Shown piece by piece: positions 18,137 through 27,207 of a stretch of 64,000 bases of DNA (the first letter of the stretch is position 1; the number at the start of each line of letters is the position of its first letter). Source of the DNA: Paeniglutamicibacter sulfureus. GTDB lineage: Bacteria > Actinomycetota > Actinomycetes > Actinomycetales > Micrococcaceae. Both the position numbers and the translations under genes were made by a program. Location of the stretch: positions 1,178,001 through 1,242,000 of the forward strand of contig NZ_BAAAWO010000001.1 in the NCBI RefSeq assembly GCF_039535115.1, in the 5' to 3' direction. The notes below the pieces were generated by a model. The model did not search any database. It was not told where the DNA came from and was given only the letters and a program-made list of their open reading frames with translations.

Positions 18137-19052
18137 CGACGCCCACCTCCTTTTTGTCGTCGGTGGTGACGGACTTGCTGCGGATGCTGATGCGGTTGGC
18201 GAACTTCCCGAAGCCCTTCCACTGCGGCAGCAGCAGGGCGATGACCACCAGGACCGCAGAGATCAGCTTCATGTCGTTGACCTCGAGTCCGGCATTCAGT
18301 GCCAGCTGGATGACCAGGCGGTAGGCAACGGAGCCGAAGACGACGGCCAGCGCGGCAATCCAGATGAACTTCTGGCCGAAGATGGCCTGGCCCACGATGA
18401 CCGACGCGAGTCCGATCAGGATGACGCCGATGCCCATGCCGATGTCGGCGAAGCCCTGAAACTGGGCGATGATCGCGCCGGAGAGTCCGACCAGGCCATT
18501 GGAGAGCGCCAGGCCCAGGATCTTCTGGTTGTCGGTGTTCACGCCGAGGGACCGGATCATTTCCTCGTTGTCGCCGGTGGCTCGCATGGCCAGGCCGACG
18601 TCGGTGCGCAGGAACCACACGATGGCCGCCACGGCAACCAGGCAGCCCAGGAACATCAACCCGACGGAGGTCCAGGTCCCCAGCCACTGGTTCTCGCGCA
18701 GGAAGGTCAGCACCGTGGTCTCGCCCAGAAGCGGGACGTTGGCCTTGGTCATGATGCGCAGGTTGATCGAATACAGCGCGATCATGGTCAGGATACCGGC
18801 CAACAGCCCGTCGATCTTGCCCTTGGTGTGGAGCAGGCCGGTGATGACACCGGCGATGGCGCCGATGAAGAAGGCGATGGCGGTGGCAATGAACGGGTTG
18901 ACGCCATTGACAATCGAGATGGATGCGACTGCTGCGCCGGTGGTGAAGCTTCCGTCAACGGTCAGGTCGGGGAAGTCGAGTATGCGGAAGGTCAGGTAGA
19001 CCCCGAGTGCCATGATCGCGTAGATCAGGCCTAGTTCAACCGCGGTGATCAT
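18129..19052 (-). CDS. ABC transporter permease (BPD_transp_2 family)
   Basis: 307 residues from the ATG at 19052 (MITAVELGLIYAIMALG), with AGGATCC before it. It has about eight to nine hydrophobic helices and the branched-chain/TrpY-type features FPDLTVDGSF and AMRATGDNEEMIRSLGV, a cytoplasmic coupling loop that meets the ATPase. The last residues are charged (RSKSVTTDDKKEVG). It overlaps the ATPase gene start by eight bases. A strong hairpin separates it from the lipoprotein gene upstream. It imports the ligand captured by that lipoprotein; the substrate is unknown. Confidence 0.92.
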   Translation of the reverse strand: MITAVELGLIYAIMALGVYLTFRILDFPDLTVDGSFTTGAAVASISIVNGVNPFIATAIAFFIGAIAGVITGLLHTKGKIDGLLAGILTMIALYSINLRIMTKANVPLLGETTVLTFLRENQWLGTWTSVGLMFLGCLVAVAAIVWFLRTDVGLAMRATGDNEEMIRSLGVNTDNQKILGLALSNGLVGLSGAIIAQFQGFADIGMGIGVILIGLASVIVGQAIFGQKFIWIAALAVVFGSVAYRLVIQLALNAGLEVNDMKLISAVLVVIALLLPQWKGFGKFANRISIRSKSVTTDDKKEVGVDA

Positions 19053-19088
19053 GGTGGATCCTAGCGTCTTGGGTATTGGGTAAATGTT

Positions 19089-19120
19089 GGTGGCCGGTCG
19101 GAGCAAGCCGACCGGCCACC
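19089..19120 (-). terminator. Intercistronic hairpin after the binding-protein gene
   Basis: A 13-base perfect stem, GGTGGCCGGTCGG (19089-19101) / CCGACCGGCCACC (19108-19120), has a 6-base loop and lies between the lipoprotein stop and the permease start. There is no T-tract. In binding-protein operons such hairpins usually cause partial termination or protect the upstream message, so the binding protein is made in excess. Confidence 0.6.
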
Positions 19121-19145
19121 GGGTGGAACGCGTTGGCGATCGAGT

Positions 19146-20153
19146 TTACTTGTAGGTCTCTGCAGCCTCGGAGAGCATGTCCTCCGGGAAGGTCATCCCG
19201 ATCTTCTCCGCAGCAGTGGTGTTGACGTACAGCTCGACCTGGGTGATCGTCTCGACCGGCATCGTTGCGGCTTCGGCCTCGCCCTTGAGGAGCTTCACGG
19301 CCATTGCAGCGGTCTGCTCGCCGAGCTTCTCGTAGTTCAGGCCGTAGGTGGCGGTGGCACCGCGCTTGACGGACTCGCCGTCGGCGGAAATCACCGGGAT
19401 CTTCTTATCCTGGGCGGTCTGCAACAGGCCTTCCAGAGCGGAAACCACGGCGTTGTCGGTCGGCACGTAGAACGCATCGACGTTCAGGCCCGAGGCTGCC
19501 TGCTGGACCTCGGAGGAAGCCGAGATGGCCTTCTCTTCGATGGTCAGGCCGAGTTCGGCCGCTGCGTCCTTGGCCCACTGGACCTGGACTCCGGAGTTGA
19601 CTTCGCCCGAGGAGTAAACGATGCCAACGGACTTGGCTTCCGGCTTGATCTTCTTGAGCAGCTCAAGCTGTTCCTTGACCGGGTTCTTGTCCGAGGTGCC
19701 GGTGACGTTGGCTCCCGGTGCTTCCAGGCTGGAGACCAGCTTGGCTTCCAGGGGATCGGTGACGGCGGAGAAAACGACCGGGATGTTCGTGATCGACTGG
19801 GCCGCGGCCTGCGCGGTCGGCGTGGCGATGGCCAGGACCAGGTCCATGTCGCCGTCGCTGGCGAACTTGCCCACCATTGCAGTGTTGGTGGCCTGGTCGG
19901 CCTGGGCGTTGGTGAAGTCGTACGTGACCTGGTCGCCCTCTGCGTAGCCGGCGTCGGTCATGCCCTTCTTGAAACCGGTCACCACGGCATCAAGGGACGG
20001 GTGGGACACATACTGGGCAATGCCGATCTTCACCGGGCCGGCCGCGGCCGAGGAACCGGTGGCCTCCGGCGTGCTGGATCCGCCACAAGCGGTGAGCACC
20101 AATGCGGTGGCCGCGACCGAGGCTGCGATCTGTAGGGACTTGAAGATTTTCAT
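19146..20153 (-). CDS. ABC transporter substrate-binding lipoprotein (TrpX-like, PF04392)
   Basis: 335 residues from the ATG at 20153, with AAGGAA upstream. The signal peptide ends in the lipobox LTAC (Cys about 23), then a Ser/Ala/Gly linker. The mature part has two lobes: VKIGIAQYVSHPSLDAVVTG, IPVVFSAVTDPLEAKLV, KSVGIVYSSGEVNS, and VDAFYVPTDNAVVSALEGLL. These fit the ABC_sub_bind (PF04392) family, best known as TrpX. It captures an unknown small solute at the outer membrane face. It is the first gene of the importer operon and has a CRP/GlxR-type operator about 130 bases upstream of its start. Confidence 0.93.
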   Translation of the reverse strand: MKIFKSLQIAASVAATALVLTACGGSSTPEATGSSAAAGPVKIGIAQYVSHPSLDAVVTGFKKGMTDAGYAEGDQVTYDFTNAQADQATNTAMVGKFASDGDMDLVLAIATPTAQAAAQSITNIPVVFSAVTDPLEAKLVSSLEAPGANVTGTSDKNPVKEQLELLKKIKPEAKSVGIVYSSGEVNSGVQVQWAKDAAAELGLTIEEKAISASSEVQQAASGLNVDAFYVPTDNAVVSALEGLLQTAQDKKIPVISADGESVKRGATATYGLNYEKLGEQTAAMAVKLLKGEAEAATMPVETITQVELYVNTTAAEKIGMTFPEDMLSEAAETYK

Positions 20154-20569
20154 TGTGTTCCTTTCATGACGTGCGAGTGTCATGCCTGGTGTTCGGTTTC
20201 GGCCAATTCCGGGCAGTTTTCAGGAGTTTGTACATCCTCGCCCAAACGGCAGGAAGTTCTCCCCATGAATTGCTTCGATACTACATGTGAAGCTACTCAC
20301 ATTTCTTCCATCTACCCTGAATTGCAAGACAAACGGTGATGCATTCATCATCTTGCCATGCATCTTTCATCAATCGCCATCGATAAACGGACAATTGGTA
20401 TCCCAGTGTCTAGAGAATCAGACAGTACCGTGGACAAAGCCGTGTTTTGACACCTCAAACGCCCCGAAACGGATGACCGGCCGCTGATCCAAGGCGCCGT
20501 GCCACGTGTCCGGCCCGACGGCCGGGCAGGCACAGGCCGCCGACGCCGCTGACATAGACTTGGCTCATC
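20154..20569. other. Divergent promoter region, lower GC than surroundings
   Basis: These 416 bases between the importer and hrpA are visibly AT-richer than the neighbouring coding DNA, as expected for a regulatory region. They contain the CRP-type operator at 20286-20301 and an inverted repeat GATGCAT (20338-20344) / ATGCATC (20358-20364). A TAGACT hexamer a few bases before the hrpA ATG could be its -10 element. I see no gene; a short open frame beginning near 20287 has no support. Confidence 0.6.
20286..20301. promoter_or_regulatory. CRP/GlxR-type operator
   Basis: TGTGAAGCTACTCACA matches the TGTGA-N6-TCACA consensus of CRP-family regulators at both half sites (GlxR in Corynebacterium). 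It lies 133 bases upstream of the importer lipoprotein start and about 270 bases before hrpA, so the importer is the likely target. cAMP-dependent control is inferred from the motif only. Confidence 0.65.
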
Positions 20570-23500
20570 ATGGCCCTGACGATTTCCTATCCCGAAGCCC
20601 TTCCCGTTTCCGCGCGACGCGATGACATCATGTCCGCCATCAAGGACAACCAGGTGGTCATCGTCGCCGGTGAAACCGGTTCCGGCAAAACCACCCAGCT
20701 GCCCAAGATGCTCCTGGAGCTGGGCATGGGCGAACGCGGAATGATCGGTCACACCCAGCCCCGCCGCCTGGCTGCGCGCACCGTCGCCGAACGGATCGCC
20801 GAGGAACTGGGAACCAAGATCGGCGAGGACGTCGGATTCCACGTGCGCTTCACCGGCGAGGTCTCCCGGGCCACCAAGGTCAAGGTGATGACCGACGGCA
20901 TCCTGCTGGCGGAGATCCAGCGCGACAAGCTGCTGAAGAAGTACAACGCCATCATCATCGACGAGGCCCACGAACGCAGCCTCAACATCGACTTCCTGCT
21001 CGGCTACCTGCGCAGGATCCTGCCCCAGCGGCCGGATTTGAAGATCGTCATCACCTCCGCGACCATCGACCCGCAGCGCTTTGCCGAGCACTTCGCAGCA
21101 GCCGGGCCCGAGGTCGAGGAGCCGGTGCCTGCGCCCATCATCGAGGTCTCCGGCCGCACCTTCCCCGTGGAACTGCGCTATCGGCCGTTGAACCCGGCCG
21201 ACGGCATGGACGAGGACGAACTGGACCCCGATGCCCGGGCCGAGGACCGCGACCCGCTCGATGCCATCGCCGAGGCCGTGGATGAGCTCGCCATGGAGGC
21301 ACCCGGGGACATCCTGATCTTCTTCCCCGGCGAGCGCGAGATCCGCGACGCCGCCGAGGTGCTGCGTGCCCGGGTGAAGACCAACCGGCGCCTGGCCGGG
21401 ACCGAGATCTTGCCGCTGTTCGCCCGGCTCTCGCTGGCCGAGCAACACCAGGTGTTCAACCCCGGGAAGAACCGGCGCATCGTACTGGCCACCAACGTCG
21501 CCGAGACCTCGCTGACCGTGCCGGGCATCAAGTACGTCATCGACACCGGCACCGCCCGCATCTCGCGCTACTCCCACCGCACCAAGGTCCAGCGCCTGCC
21601 CATCGAACGCGTCTCCCAGGCCAGCGCCAACCAGCGCTCGGGCCGTTGCGGGCGCGTGAGTGACGGCATCGCCATCCGCCTGTACTCGCAGGAGGACTTC
21701 GAGACGCGCCCCGCGTTCACCGACCCGGAGATCCTGCGCACCAACCTGGCCGCGGTGATCCTGCAGATGAGCTCCATGGGCGTGGTGCGCACAGCCCGCG
21801 ACGTCGCGGACTTCCCCTTCGTCCAGCCGCCGGATGCCAAGTCGGTCAACGACGGCGTGGCGCTGCTGCGCGAGCTCGGGGCGCTGAACACCGGCACCGA
21901 GGCCACCATCACCCCGGTCGGCAAGTCGCTGGCCCAGCTGCCGGTGGACGTGCGCCTGGGCCGGATGATCGTGGAGTCCGGTAACCGCGGCTGCGCCAAG
22001 GAGGTCATGGTGCTGGCCGCCGCCCTGTCCATCCAGGACCCGCGCGAGCGCCCCAGCGAGGAAACCGGCAAACGCGAGCGCGCCGCCGAAATGCACAAGC
22101 GCTTCATGGACGCGAAGTCGGACTTCTCCTCGCTGCTAAACCTCTGGCGCTACCTGCAGGAAAAGCAGAAGGAGCTCTCCTCCTCCGCGTTCCGCCGGCT
22201 GTGCAAGAACGAATACATCAACTATCTGCGCGTGCGCGAGTGGCAGGATCTGTTCACCCAGCTGCGCCAGCTGGCCAAGCCCCTGGGCATCGCGATCTCC
22301 CCCGAGCCGGTGGACCCGGCCGCGAACGAGGACGCGATCCACATTTCGCTGCTCACCGGGCTGCTGGGGCACGTGGGCTCCTGGGACGAGCGCAAGCGCG
22401 AATACGTCGGCGCGCGCGGCACCCGCTTCTCCGTCTTCCCCGGTTCGGCCCTGTCGCGGAAGTCCACCGAGTGGGTCATGGCCGCCGAGCTGGTGGAGAC
22501 TTCCCGGCTCTGGGCACGCACCGTGGCCCGGCTCGATCCCAAGTGGGTCGAGGAGGTCGCCGGAGACCTGCTCAAGCGCAGCTACTCCGAACCGCACTGG
22601 TCGCGGAACTCCGGCGCGGTCATGGGGTACGAGAAGGTCACGCTCTTCGGACTGCCGATCGTGCCGCGCCGCCGCATCCAGTACTCGCGCGTGGACCCGG
22701 AGCTCTGCCGCGAGCTGTTCATCCGCCACGCATTGGTGGAGGGCGACTGGAAGACCCACCACAAGTTCTTTGCCCGCAACCGCCGGGTGCTCGAGGACAT
22801 CGAGGAACTCGAGACCCGCATGCGCCGGCGCGATTTGCGCGTGTCCGACGAGGACCTCTTCGAGTTCTACGATTCGAAGCTGGGCCCCGAGGTGGTGTCC
22901 GAGCGGCACTTCGACCGCTGGTGGAAGGCCGCGCGGCACGAAAACCCGACGCTGCTGGACTTCAACCCGGAGGACATGCTCCAGGCCGATGCCACGGAAC
23001 TGGACGAAGACGCCTTCCCGCGCACCTGGCGCCACGGCACCCTGGACCTGGACCTGGTCTACGAGTACAACCCGGCGGCCCGCGCCGGGGAATCCGACGG
23101 CGTCTCGGTGCGCGTGCCGGTGCTCTTCCTGAACCAGCTGGACCCCGTGCGCTTCCGCTGGCTCATCCCCGGGCTGCGCGTGGAGCTGGTCACCGCGCTG
23201 ATCAAGTCTCTGCCCAAGGCCATCCGCAAGAACTTCGTGCCGGCCCCCGATGTCGCCCGCTCGGCAGTGGCCGCACTGGAGGCCGACTTCAACCCGGAGA
23301 CCGATGACCTGGCCGCCTCCCTGGAGCTGGTGCTGCGCCGGCTCAAGGGCGTGGTGATCCCCCCGGGGTCCTGGAACTGGGAGTCCCTGCCGCCCCACCT
23401 GCGCTTCACCTTCACCGTCGTGGACTCCGAGGCCAAGATCCTGGACGAGTCCCAGGAGCTGGCCGTGCTGCAGCAGACGCTGGCCGCGGCCAACCGTTCG

Positions 23501-24556
23501 GCCCTGGCCCGTTCCCTGGGCGTCAAGCCCGGGGCCGCCCTGCCCCCCGGGGCGGGCACCGGCGGTCCGAAGGCCGCAGTTGGCAACAACGCCAAGGGCG
23601 ACGGGAAGTCCCGGGCCGCGGCGGCGGCCCAGCGCGGCAAGGGCGGCGCGGTGGCCACCACCATCTGGGAACGCAGCGGGTTGACCGACTGGGACACCGG
23701 GGTGGGCGTCAACGGCGTCATCACCGAAAAGGTCGTCACGGAGGTCGCCGGCCAGCAGGTCACCGCCTACCCGGCGCTGCTGGATGAGAAGACTTCCGTG
23801 CGCCTGACGGTCTTCCGCAACCCCGTCGAGCAGATGGCCGCCCACCGCACCGGCGTCATCCGGCTGCTGCTGCTCAAGGTCCCCTCCCCCGCCAGGTACG
23901 TCCTTGACCACCTGAACAACCAGGAAAAACTGGTCTTCACGCAGAACCCGCACGGTTCGGTGGCTTCGCTGATCCAGGACTGCACCATGGCCGCGGTGGA
24001 CCGGCTCGTTCCCGAGAAGCTGCCCTTCGACAAGGCGGAGTTCGACGCGCTCTACGAACGCGTCCGCGCCGAACTGATCGACACGGTCTTCGCGGTCACC
24101 GCCATCGTGGAGAAGGTCCTCTCCGGCACCCGGCGGATCAACAAGGAGCTGAAGTCCGCCTCCTCGCTGGCCCTGGTCAATGCGCTGAACGATGTGAAGT
24201 CCCAGCTCGAGCAGCTGGTGTACCCGGGATTCGTGGCCAACACCGGCTATGCGCAACTGGCCCAGCTGCCGCGGTACATCGCGGCCATCGAAAAGCGGCT
24301 GGAAAAGCTCGGCACCGGGCACCTGGCACGCGACAACGCCGCGACCCTGGACATCCAGGGACTCGAGGACGAGTACGACGCGGCGCTCGGGCAACTGGTG
24401 GCGGGCGTGCGCACGCCCGCCCCGCTGGCGGCGGTGAAGTGGATGCTGGAGGAATACCGGGTCTCGCTCTTCGCCCAGGAGCTGGGCACGGCCTACTCGG
24501 TCTCCCCCAAGCGGATTCGCACCGCGATGCGCGAGGGGCTCGCCGCGGCGAAGTAG
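20570..24556 (+). CDS. hrpA: ATP-dependent RNA helicase HrpA
   Basis: 1328 residues, full length for HrpA. Superfamily 2 motifs are in order: Walker A GETGSGKTT (34-42), TQPRR, DEAH, SAT, and ATNVAETSLTVPG, then QRSGRCGR. Helicase-associated and OB-fold domains follow, then the long C-terminal DUF3418 region. A low-complexity Gly/Ala/Lys stretch near residues 980-1030 (PGAGTGGPKAAVGNNAKGD) interrupts it and is probably a flexible linker. HrpA acts on RNA, including mRNA processing and rescue of stalled ribosomes in other bacteria. It stands alone and is followed by a clear hairpin. Confidence 0.96.
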   Translation: MALTISYPEALPVSARRDDIMSAIKDNQVVIVAGETGSGKTTQLPKMLLELGMGERGMIGHTQPRRLAARTVAERIAEELGTKIGEDVGFHVRFTGEVSRATKVKVMTDGILLAEIQRDKLLKKYNAIIIDEAHERSLNIDFLLGYLRRILPQRPDLKIVITSATIDPQRFAEHFAAAGPEVEEPVPAPIIEVSGRTFPVELRYRPLNPADGMDEDELDPDARAEDRDPLDAIAEAVDELAMEAPGDILIFFPGEREIRDAAEVLRARVKTNRRLAGTEILPLFARLSLAEQHQVFNPGKNRRIVLATNVAETSLTVPGIKYVIDTGTARISRYSHRTKVQRLPIERVSQASANQRSGRCGRVSDGIAIRLYSQEDFETRPAFTDPEILRTNLAAVILQMSSMGVVRTARDVADFPFVQPPDAKSVNDGVALLRELGALNTGTEATITPVGKSLAQLPVDVRLGRMIVESGNRGCAKEVMVLAAALSIQDPRERPSEETGKRERAAEMHKRFMDAKSDFSSLLNLWRYLQEKQKELSSSAFRRLCKNEYINYLRVREWQDLFTQLRQLAKPLGIAISPEPVDPAANEDAIHISLLTGLLGHVGSWDERKREYVGARGTRFSVFPGSALSRKSTEWVMAAELVETSRLWARTVARLDPKWVEEVAGDLLKRSYSEPHWSRNSGAVMGYEKVTLFGLPIVPRRRIQYSRVDPELCRELFIRHALVEGDWKTHHKFFARNRRVLEDIEELETRMRRRDLRVSDEDLFEFYDSKLGPEVVSERHFDRWWKAARHENPTLLDFNPEDMLQADATELDEDAFPRTWRHGTLDLDLVYEYNPAARAGESDGVSVRVPVLFLNQLDPVRFRWLIPGLRVELVTALIKSLPKAIRKNFVPAPDVARSAVAALEADFNPETDDLAASLELVLRRLKGVVIPPGSWNWESLPPHLRFTFTVVDSEAKILDESQELAVLQQTLAAANRSALARSLGVKPGAALPPGAGTGGPKAAVGNNAKGDGKSRAAAAAQRGKGGAVATTIWERSGLTDWDTGVGVNGVITEKVVTEVAGQQVTAYPALLDEKTSVRLTVFRNPVEQMAAHRTGVIRLLLLKVPSPARYVLDHLNNQEKLVFTQNPHGSVASLIQDCTMAAVDRLVPEKLPFDKAEFDALYERVRAELIDTVFAVTAIVEKVLSGTRRINKELKSASSLALVNALNDVKSQLEQLVYPGFVANTGYAQLAQLPRYIAAIEKRLEKLGTGHLARDNAATLDIQGLEDEYDAALGQLVAGVRTPAPLAAVKWMLEEYRVSLFAQELGTAYSVSPKRIRTAMREGLAAAK

Positions 24557-24570
24557 CCCGGCCACAACGC

Positions 24571-24612
24571 GGGGCCACCACGGGGGATGATCGGTCATCT
24601 CGTGGTGGCCCC
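24571..24612 (+). terminator. Hairpin downstream of hrpA
   Basis: A 12-base perfect stem, GGGGCCACCACG (24571-24582) / CGTGGTGGCCCC (24601-24612), lies 15 bases after the hrpA stop and between convergent genes. There is no long T-tract. Confidence 0.65.
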
Positions 24613-24653
24613 GTCGTCGTTCACCCGCCCAGTCTCGGCGCTTCGGCCTCGCT

Positions 24654-24686
24654 CCGGCGGCGGTCCGGCGGCGGTCCGGCGGCGGT
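24654..24686. repeat. Three tandem copies of an 11-base repeat
   Basis: CCGGCGGCGGT is repeated three times exactly (24654-24664, 24665-24675, 24676-24686) between hrpA and the HIT gene. No function is apparent. Confidence 0.8.
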
Positions 24687-24700
24687 CCCGCTGCCAGGGC

Positions 24701-25129
24701 CTAGGCGTCGGGGATCAGGCCCCCGTGGCCGTCGGCCCGCAGCGCCTCGCGCAGCTTCTGCGCGTTTGCATCCATCATGGCCGGATCGGGGTTGCTCTCA
24801 GCCCGCGTCAGGTCGAAGTCGGCCAGCGAGTTCGTGGGCCAGACGTGCACATGCAGGTGCGGGACCTCAAAACCGGCGACCATCAAGCCGGCACGCTCGG
24901 ACCCAAACGCGCGGACCTGGGCGCGGCCGATGTGCCCGGCCACCGCAATGAGGTGGTTCATCAAATCGGCCGGTGCGTCGACCCAGTGGTCGACTTCCGC
25001 GCGCGGCACCACCAGGGTGTGGCCGTGCGTGATCGGCCCGATGGTCAGGAACGCCACGGCTTGCTCGTCCTTCCAGACGAAGCGGCCGGGGATCTCGCCG
25101 TTGATGATCTTGGTAAACAGCGTGCTCAT
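24701..25129 (-). CDS. HIT-family nucleotide hydrolase
   Basis: 142 residues. The histidine-triad motif HLHVHVW is near residue 90, preceded by the family N-terminus TLFTKIINGEIPGRFVWKDE and GHTLVVPRAEV. HIT proteins hydrolyse nucleoside phosphoramidates or dinucleotides; the exact substrate is not predictable. The ATG at 25129 has a strong AAGGAGG. It begins ten bases after the stop of a damaged alcohol dehydrogenase gene, so it may be transcribed with the upstream minus-strand genes. Confidence 0.95.
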   Translation of the reverse strand: MSTLFTKIINGEIPGRFVWKDEQAVAFLTIGPITHGHTLVVPRAEVDHWVDAPADLMNHLIAVAGHIGRAQVRAFGSERAGLMVAGFEVPHLHVHVWPTNSLADFDLTRAESNPDPAMMDANAQKLREALRADGHGGLIPDA

Positions 25130-25138
25130 GCACCCTCC

Positions 25139-25990
25139 TTAGTCGTTCCCGCCCAATGTGGCGAGGTCCAGGACAAACCCGTGTTGCACGTCCGCGGCAA
25201 GGATCCGCTCCCATGCCTTGTTGAGCCCCTGCGCACCAACCAGCTCAAAGCCGGGTGCCACTTGGTGTTTCGCGCAGAATTCGAGCAACTGGCGGGTTTC
25301 TGCCACCGAGCCTACCAACGATGGGACCCTCGGCCCGGTGTCGATGACCACCTGAAGTGGATCCGCAGCGGCCGGCACGTTCACAGCCGCCCCCATGGCC
25401 GCCGCCAGCCTGGCGGCCAGGGCGCCGCGTCCGCCCGGGTCCGGGACGCCCACCGTGCTGCCTGGTCCCACCCCGGGGTGCAGCAGCGTCGAGTACGCCC
25501 GGATCCCGGCGCAGGGCAGCGAAGCGGCGACGGCCAGGTCCAGCGCGGCCGGGATCCGCAGGACGAAGTCCCTGTCGACGACGATGCGCTTGGAGTACCC
25601 GCCGTGGGTGTAATCGCCGGTGCGCGGATCGAGCGCGCCATAGGTCGCCACCGACCCGGCGCAGAGCTGCTCTTGTCCGGCACGGCATGGCGCGCATTCC
25701 CTGCACGAATCGACCAGCGCGCCCACGCCGACCCGGGCACCGGGTTCCAGGTCCGCGGCCCCGGCACCGGTCCGGGCCACGACGCCGACGATCTGGTGTC
25801 CCGGGACCAGGGGAAGGCGCGCGGCCGGCCCTTCCTTGCGCCCCTCCCGCACGTCGCAATCGCACAGACCGCAGAAGAGGATATCGATGACCACGTCGCG
25901 AGGCCCCGGTTCGCGGCGGCGGATCTCCAGGGGCACCAGCGGTCCCCCGGCCACCCTAACTCCCAGCGCAGACACGGCGTCCGGCATCAT
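25139..25990 (-). pseudogene. Zinc alcohol dehydrogenase with deleted Rossmann core
   Basis: About 283 residues from the ATG at 25990, versus about 350 for the YahK/cinnamyl-alcohol family. The catalytic domain is recognisable: EPGPRDVVIDILFCGLC, PGHQIVGVV, structural-zinc cysteines in CRECAPCRAGQEQLC, and HGGYSKRIVVD. At the cofactor domain the text jumps from AAAMGA to NVPAAADPLQVV, so roughly 65-70 residues including most of the NAD(P) fold are missing in frame. The glycine motif is also altered (DPGGRG) and the usual CHSD motif reads CDCD. The C-terminus (SVAETRQLLEFCAKH) is intact. An active dehydrogenase is unlikely; I call it a decayed gene, though it is still an open frame. The start is uncertain. 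Confidence 0.8.
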
Positions 25991-26141
25991 GGCCGCCGGT
26001 CCCTGCCGGCTGCGAGCACGCGCCCGGATCTTCGCGGCGGCATCCAGCCCAGGGGGCTTCGGGCGACCGATCATGTCCCGAACCCAGCGCTCACCGGGGC
26101 GCCGGGGCCGGCAGTCCGGAGGTCCGCGGCTTCCCGGCAGA

Positions 26142-26999
26142 TCACGGCGTCGGTCCGGTGGCCGCGGGGCGCGCGGGGTCGGCGCTCCACTGGGACCAGG
26201 AGCCGGGGAACAGCGCGGCATGCACCCCGATGGTTTCCAGCGCGAGGACCTGGTGGGCGGCGGTGATCCCCGATCCGCAATACGCCGCCACGTCGGCTGC
26301 CCCGGCGCCGGGCTTCACGCCCAGTTGCGCAAACGCGCGGACAAGCTCCGCCGATTCCAGCAGGCGCTTGCCCGCATCGAGGTTCCCTGTGGTGGGTCGG
26401 TTCAGCGCTCCGGGGATGTGCCCGGCGCGCGGGTCGACGGGTTCGACCTCGCCGCGGTAGCGCTCGGCGGCCCGGGAGTCCAGCAGGATCCCGTGGCCGG
26501 GGAACGCCGCAGCCTGCTCGATGTCGATGACCGGCATCTGCCCCCAGCCCGGCCGCACGTTGCCCGGGACAGCGGTGTTGTTCCCGGTTTCCAGCGCGCG
26601 CCCCGCGGCGACCCAGGCATCCAGTCCCCCGTCGAGCACCCGGACGTTGCCGATGCCGGCGTGGCGCAGCAGCCACCAGCCGCGGGCGGCGGCCAGGGCA
26701 CCGGTGGCGTCGTACAGCACCACGGCGGAGCCGGTGTTGATGCCCCAGCTGCGCGCGGATGCCGCGAAGTTGCGCGCATCGGGCAGCGGGTGGCGCCCGG
26801 CCTCCGGGCTGGGCGCCGCGGAGAGCTCGGTCTCCAGGTCGACGAAGACGGCGCCGGGGATGTGTCCGGCCTCGTAGTGCTCCCTGCCGCGGGCATCGCC
26901 CAGCGCCCAGCGCACATCGAGCAGCACCGTGTCCCCGCCGGCCTCCTGGACCTTGGCCAGCTCCCCTGCGGTGATCAATGTCCGACGTTCCCCACTCAT
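26142..26999 (-). CDS. sseA: Thiosulfate/3-mercaptopyruvate sulfurtransferase
   Basis: 285 residues with two rhodanese domains. The first (about 8-135) has LLDVRW and HIPGAVFVDLE. The second (about 155-275) has LLDSRAAERY and the active-site loop CGSGIT with Cys241, the form typical of mercaptopyruvate sulfurtransferases. It transfers sulfane sulfur to cyanide or thiols and links to cysteine breakdown. AAGGAG is nine bases before the ATG. The neighbouring divergent gene encodes a cysteine synthase/desulfhydrase-type enzyme, so the pair may act together in sulfur metabolism; that is an inference. Confidence 0.94.
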   Translation of the reverse strand: MSGERRTLITAGELAKVQEAGGDTVLLDVRWALGDARGREHYEAGHIPGAVFVDLETELSAAPSPEAGRHPLPDARNFAASARSWGINTGSAVVLYDATGALAAARGWWLLRHAGIGNVRVLDGGLDAWVAAGRALETGNNTAVPGNVRPGWGQMPVIDIEQAAAFPGHGILLDSRAAERYRGEVEPVDPRAGHIPGALNRPTTGNLDAGKRLLESAELVRAFAQLGVKPGAGAADVAAYCGSGITAAHQVLALETIGVHAALFPGSWSQWSADPARPAATGPTP

Positions 27000-27111
27000 G
27001 CGTCAGTGCTCCTTGGTTACGTGTCAGTGAACTTGTCGGTGTCGCCGGGGCGCGCCGGCCCCGTGGATCCCAGCCTAGTTCCCCGGCCCCCTGCCCCGCA
27101 CCGGTCCGCAA

Positions 27112-27146
27112 GGTTCGGCTCGGCTCGGTTCGGCTCGGTTCGGTTC
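27112..27146. repeat. Pentanucleotide tandem repeat
   Basis: Seven consecutive 5-base units of GGTTC or GGCTC (27112-27146) lie in the promoter region between sseA and the cysteine synthase-type gene, 61 bases before the latter's start. Length change by slippage could alter promoter spacing. Confidence 0.85.
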
Positions 27147-27207
27147 GGCGGCCATCCGGTCACGCCGCCGGACGCGCCGCAGCGGTTGGTTGGGTAGGCT
27201 TGCTCGG

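Noticed and set aside
20287..20487. 66-residue open frame between the importer and hrpA
   Set aside because: No ribosome-binding site or family similarity; it lies in an AT-richer regulatory region that includes an operator.
22136..24598. 820-residue open frame opposite hrpA
   Set aside because: GC-driven antisense frame with no family features.
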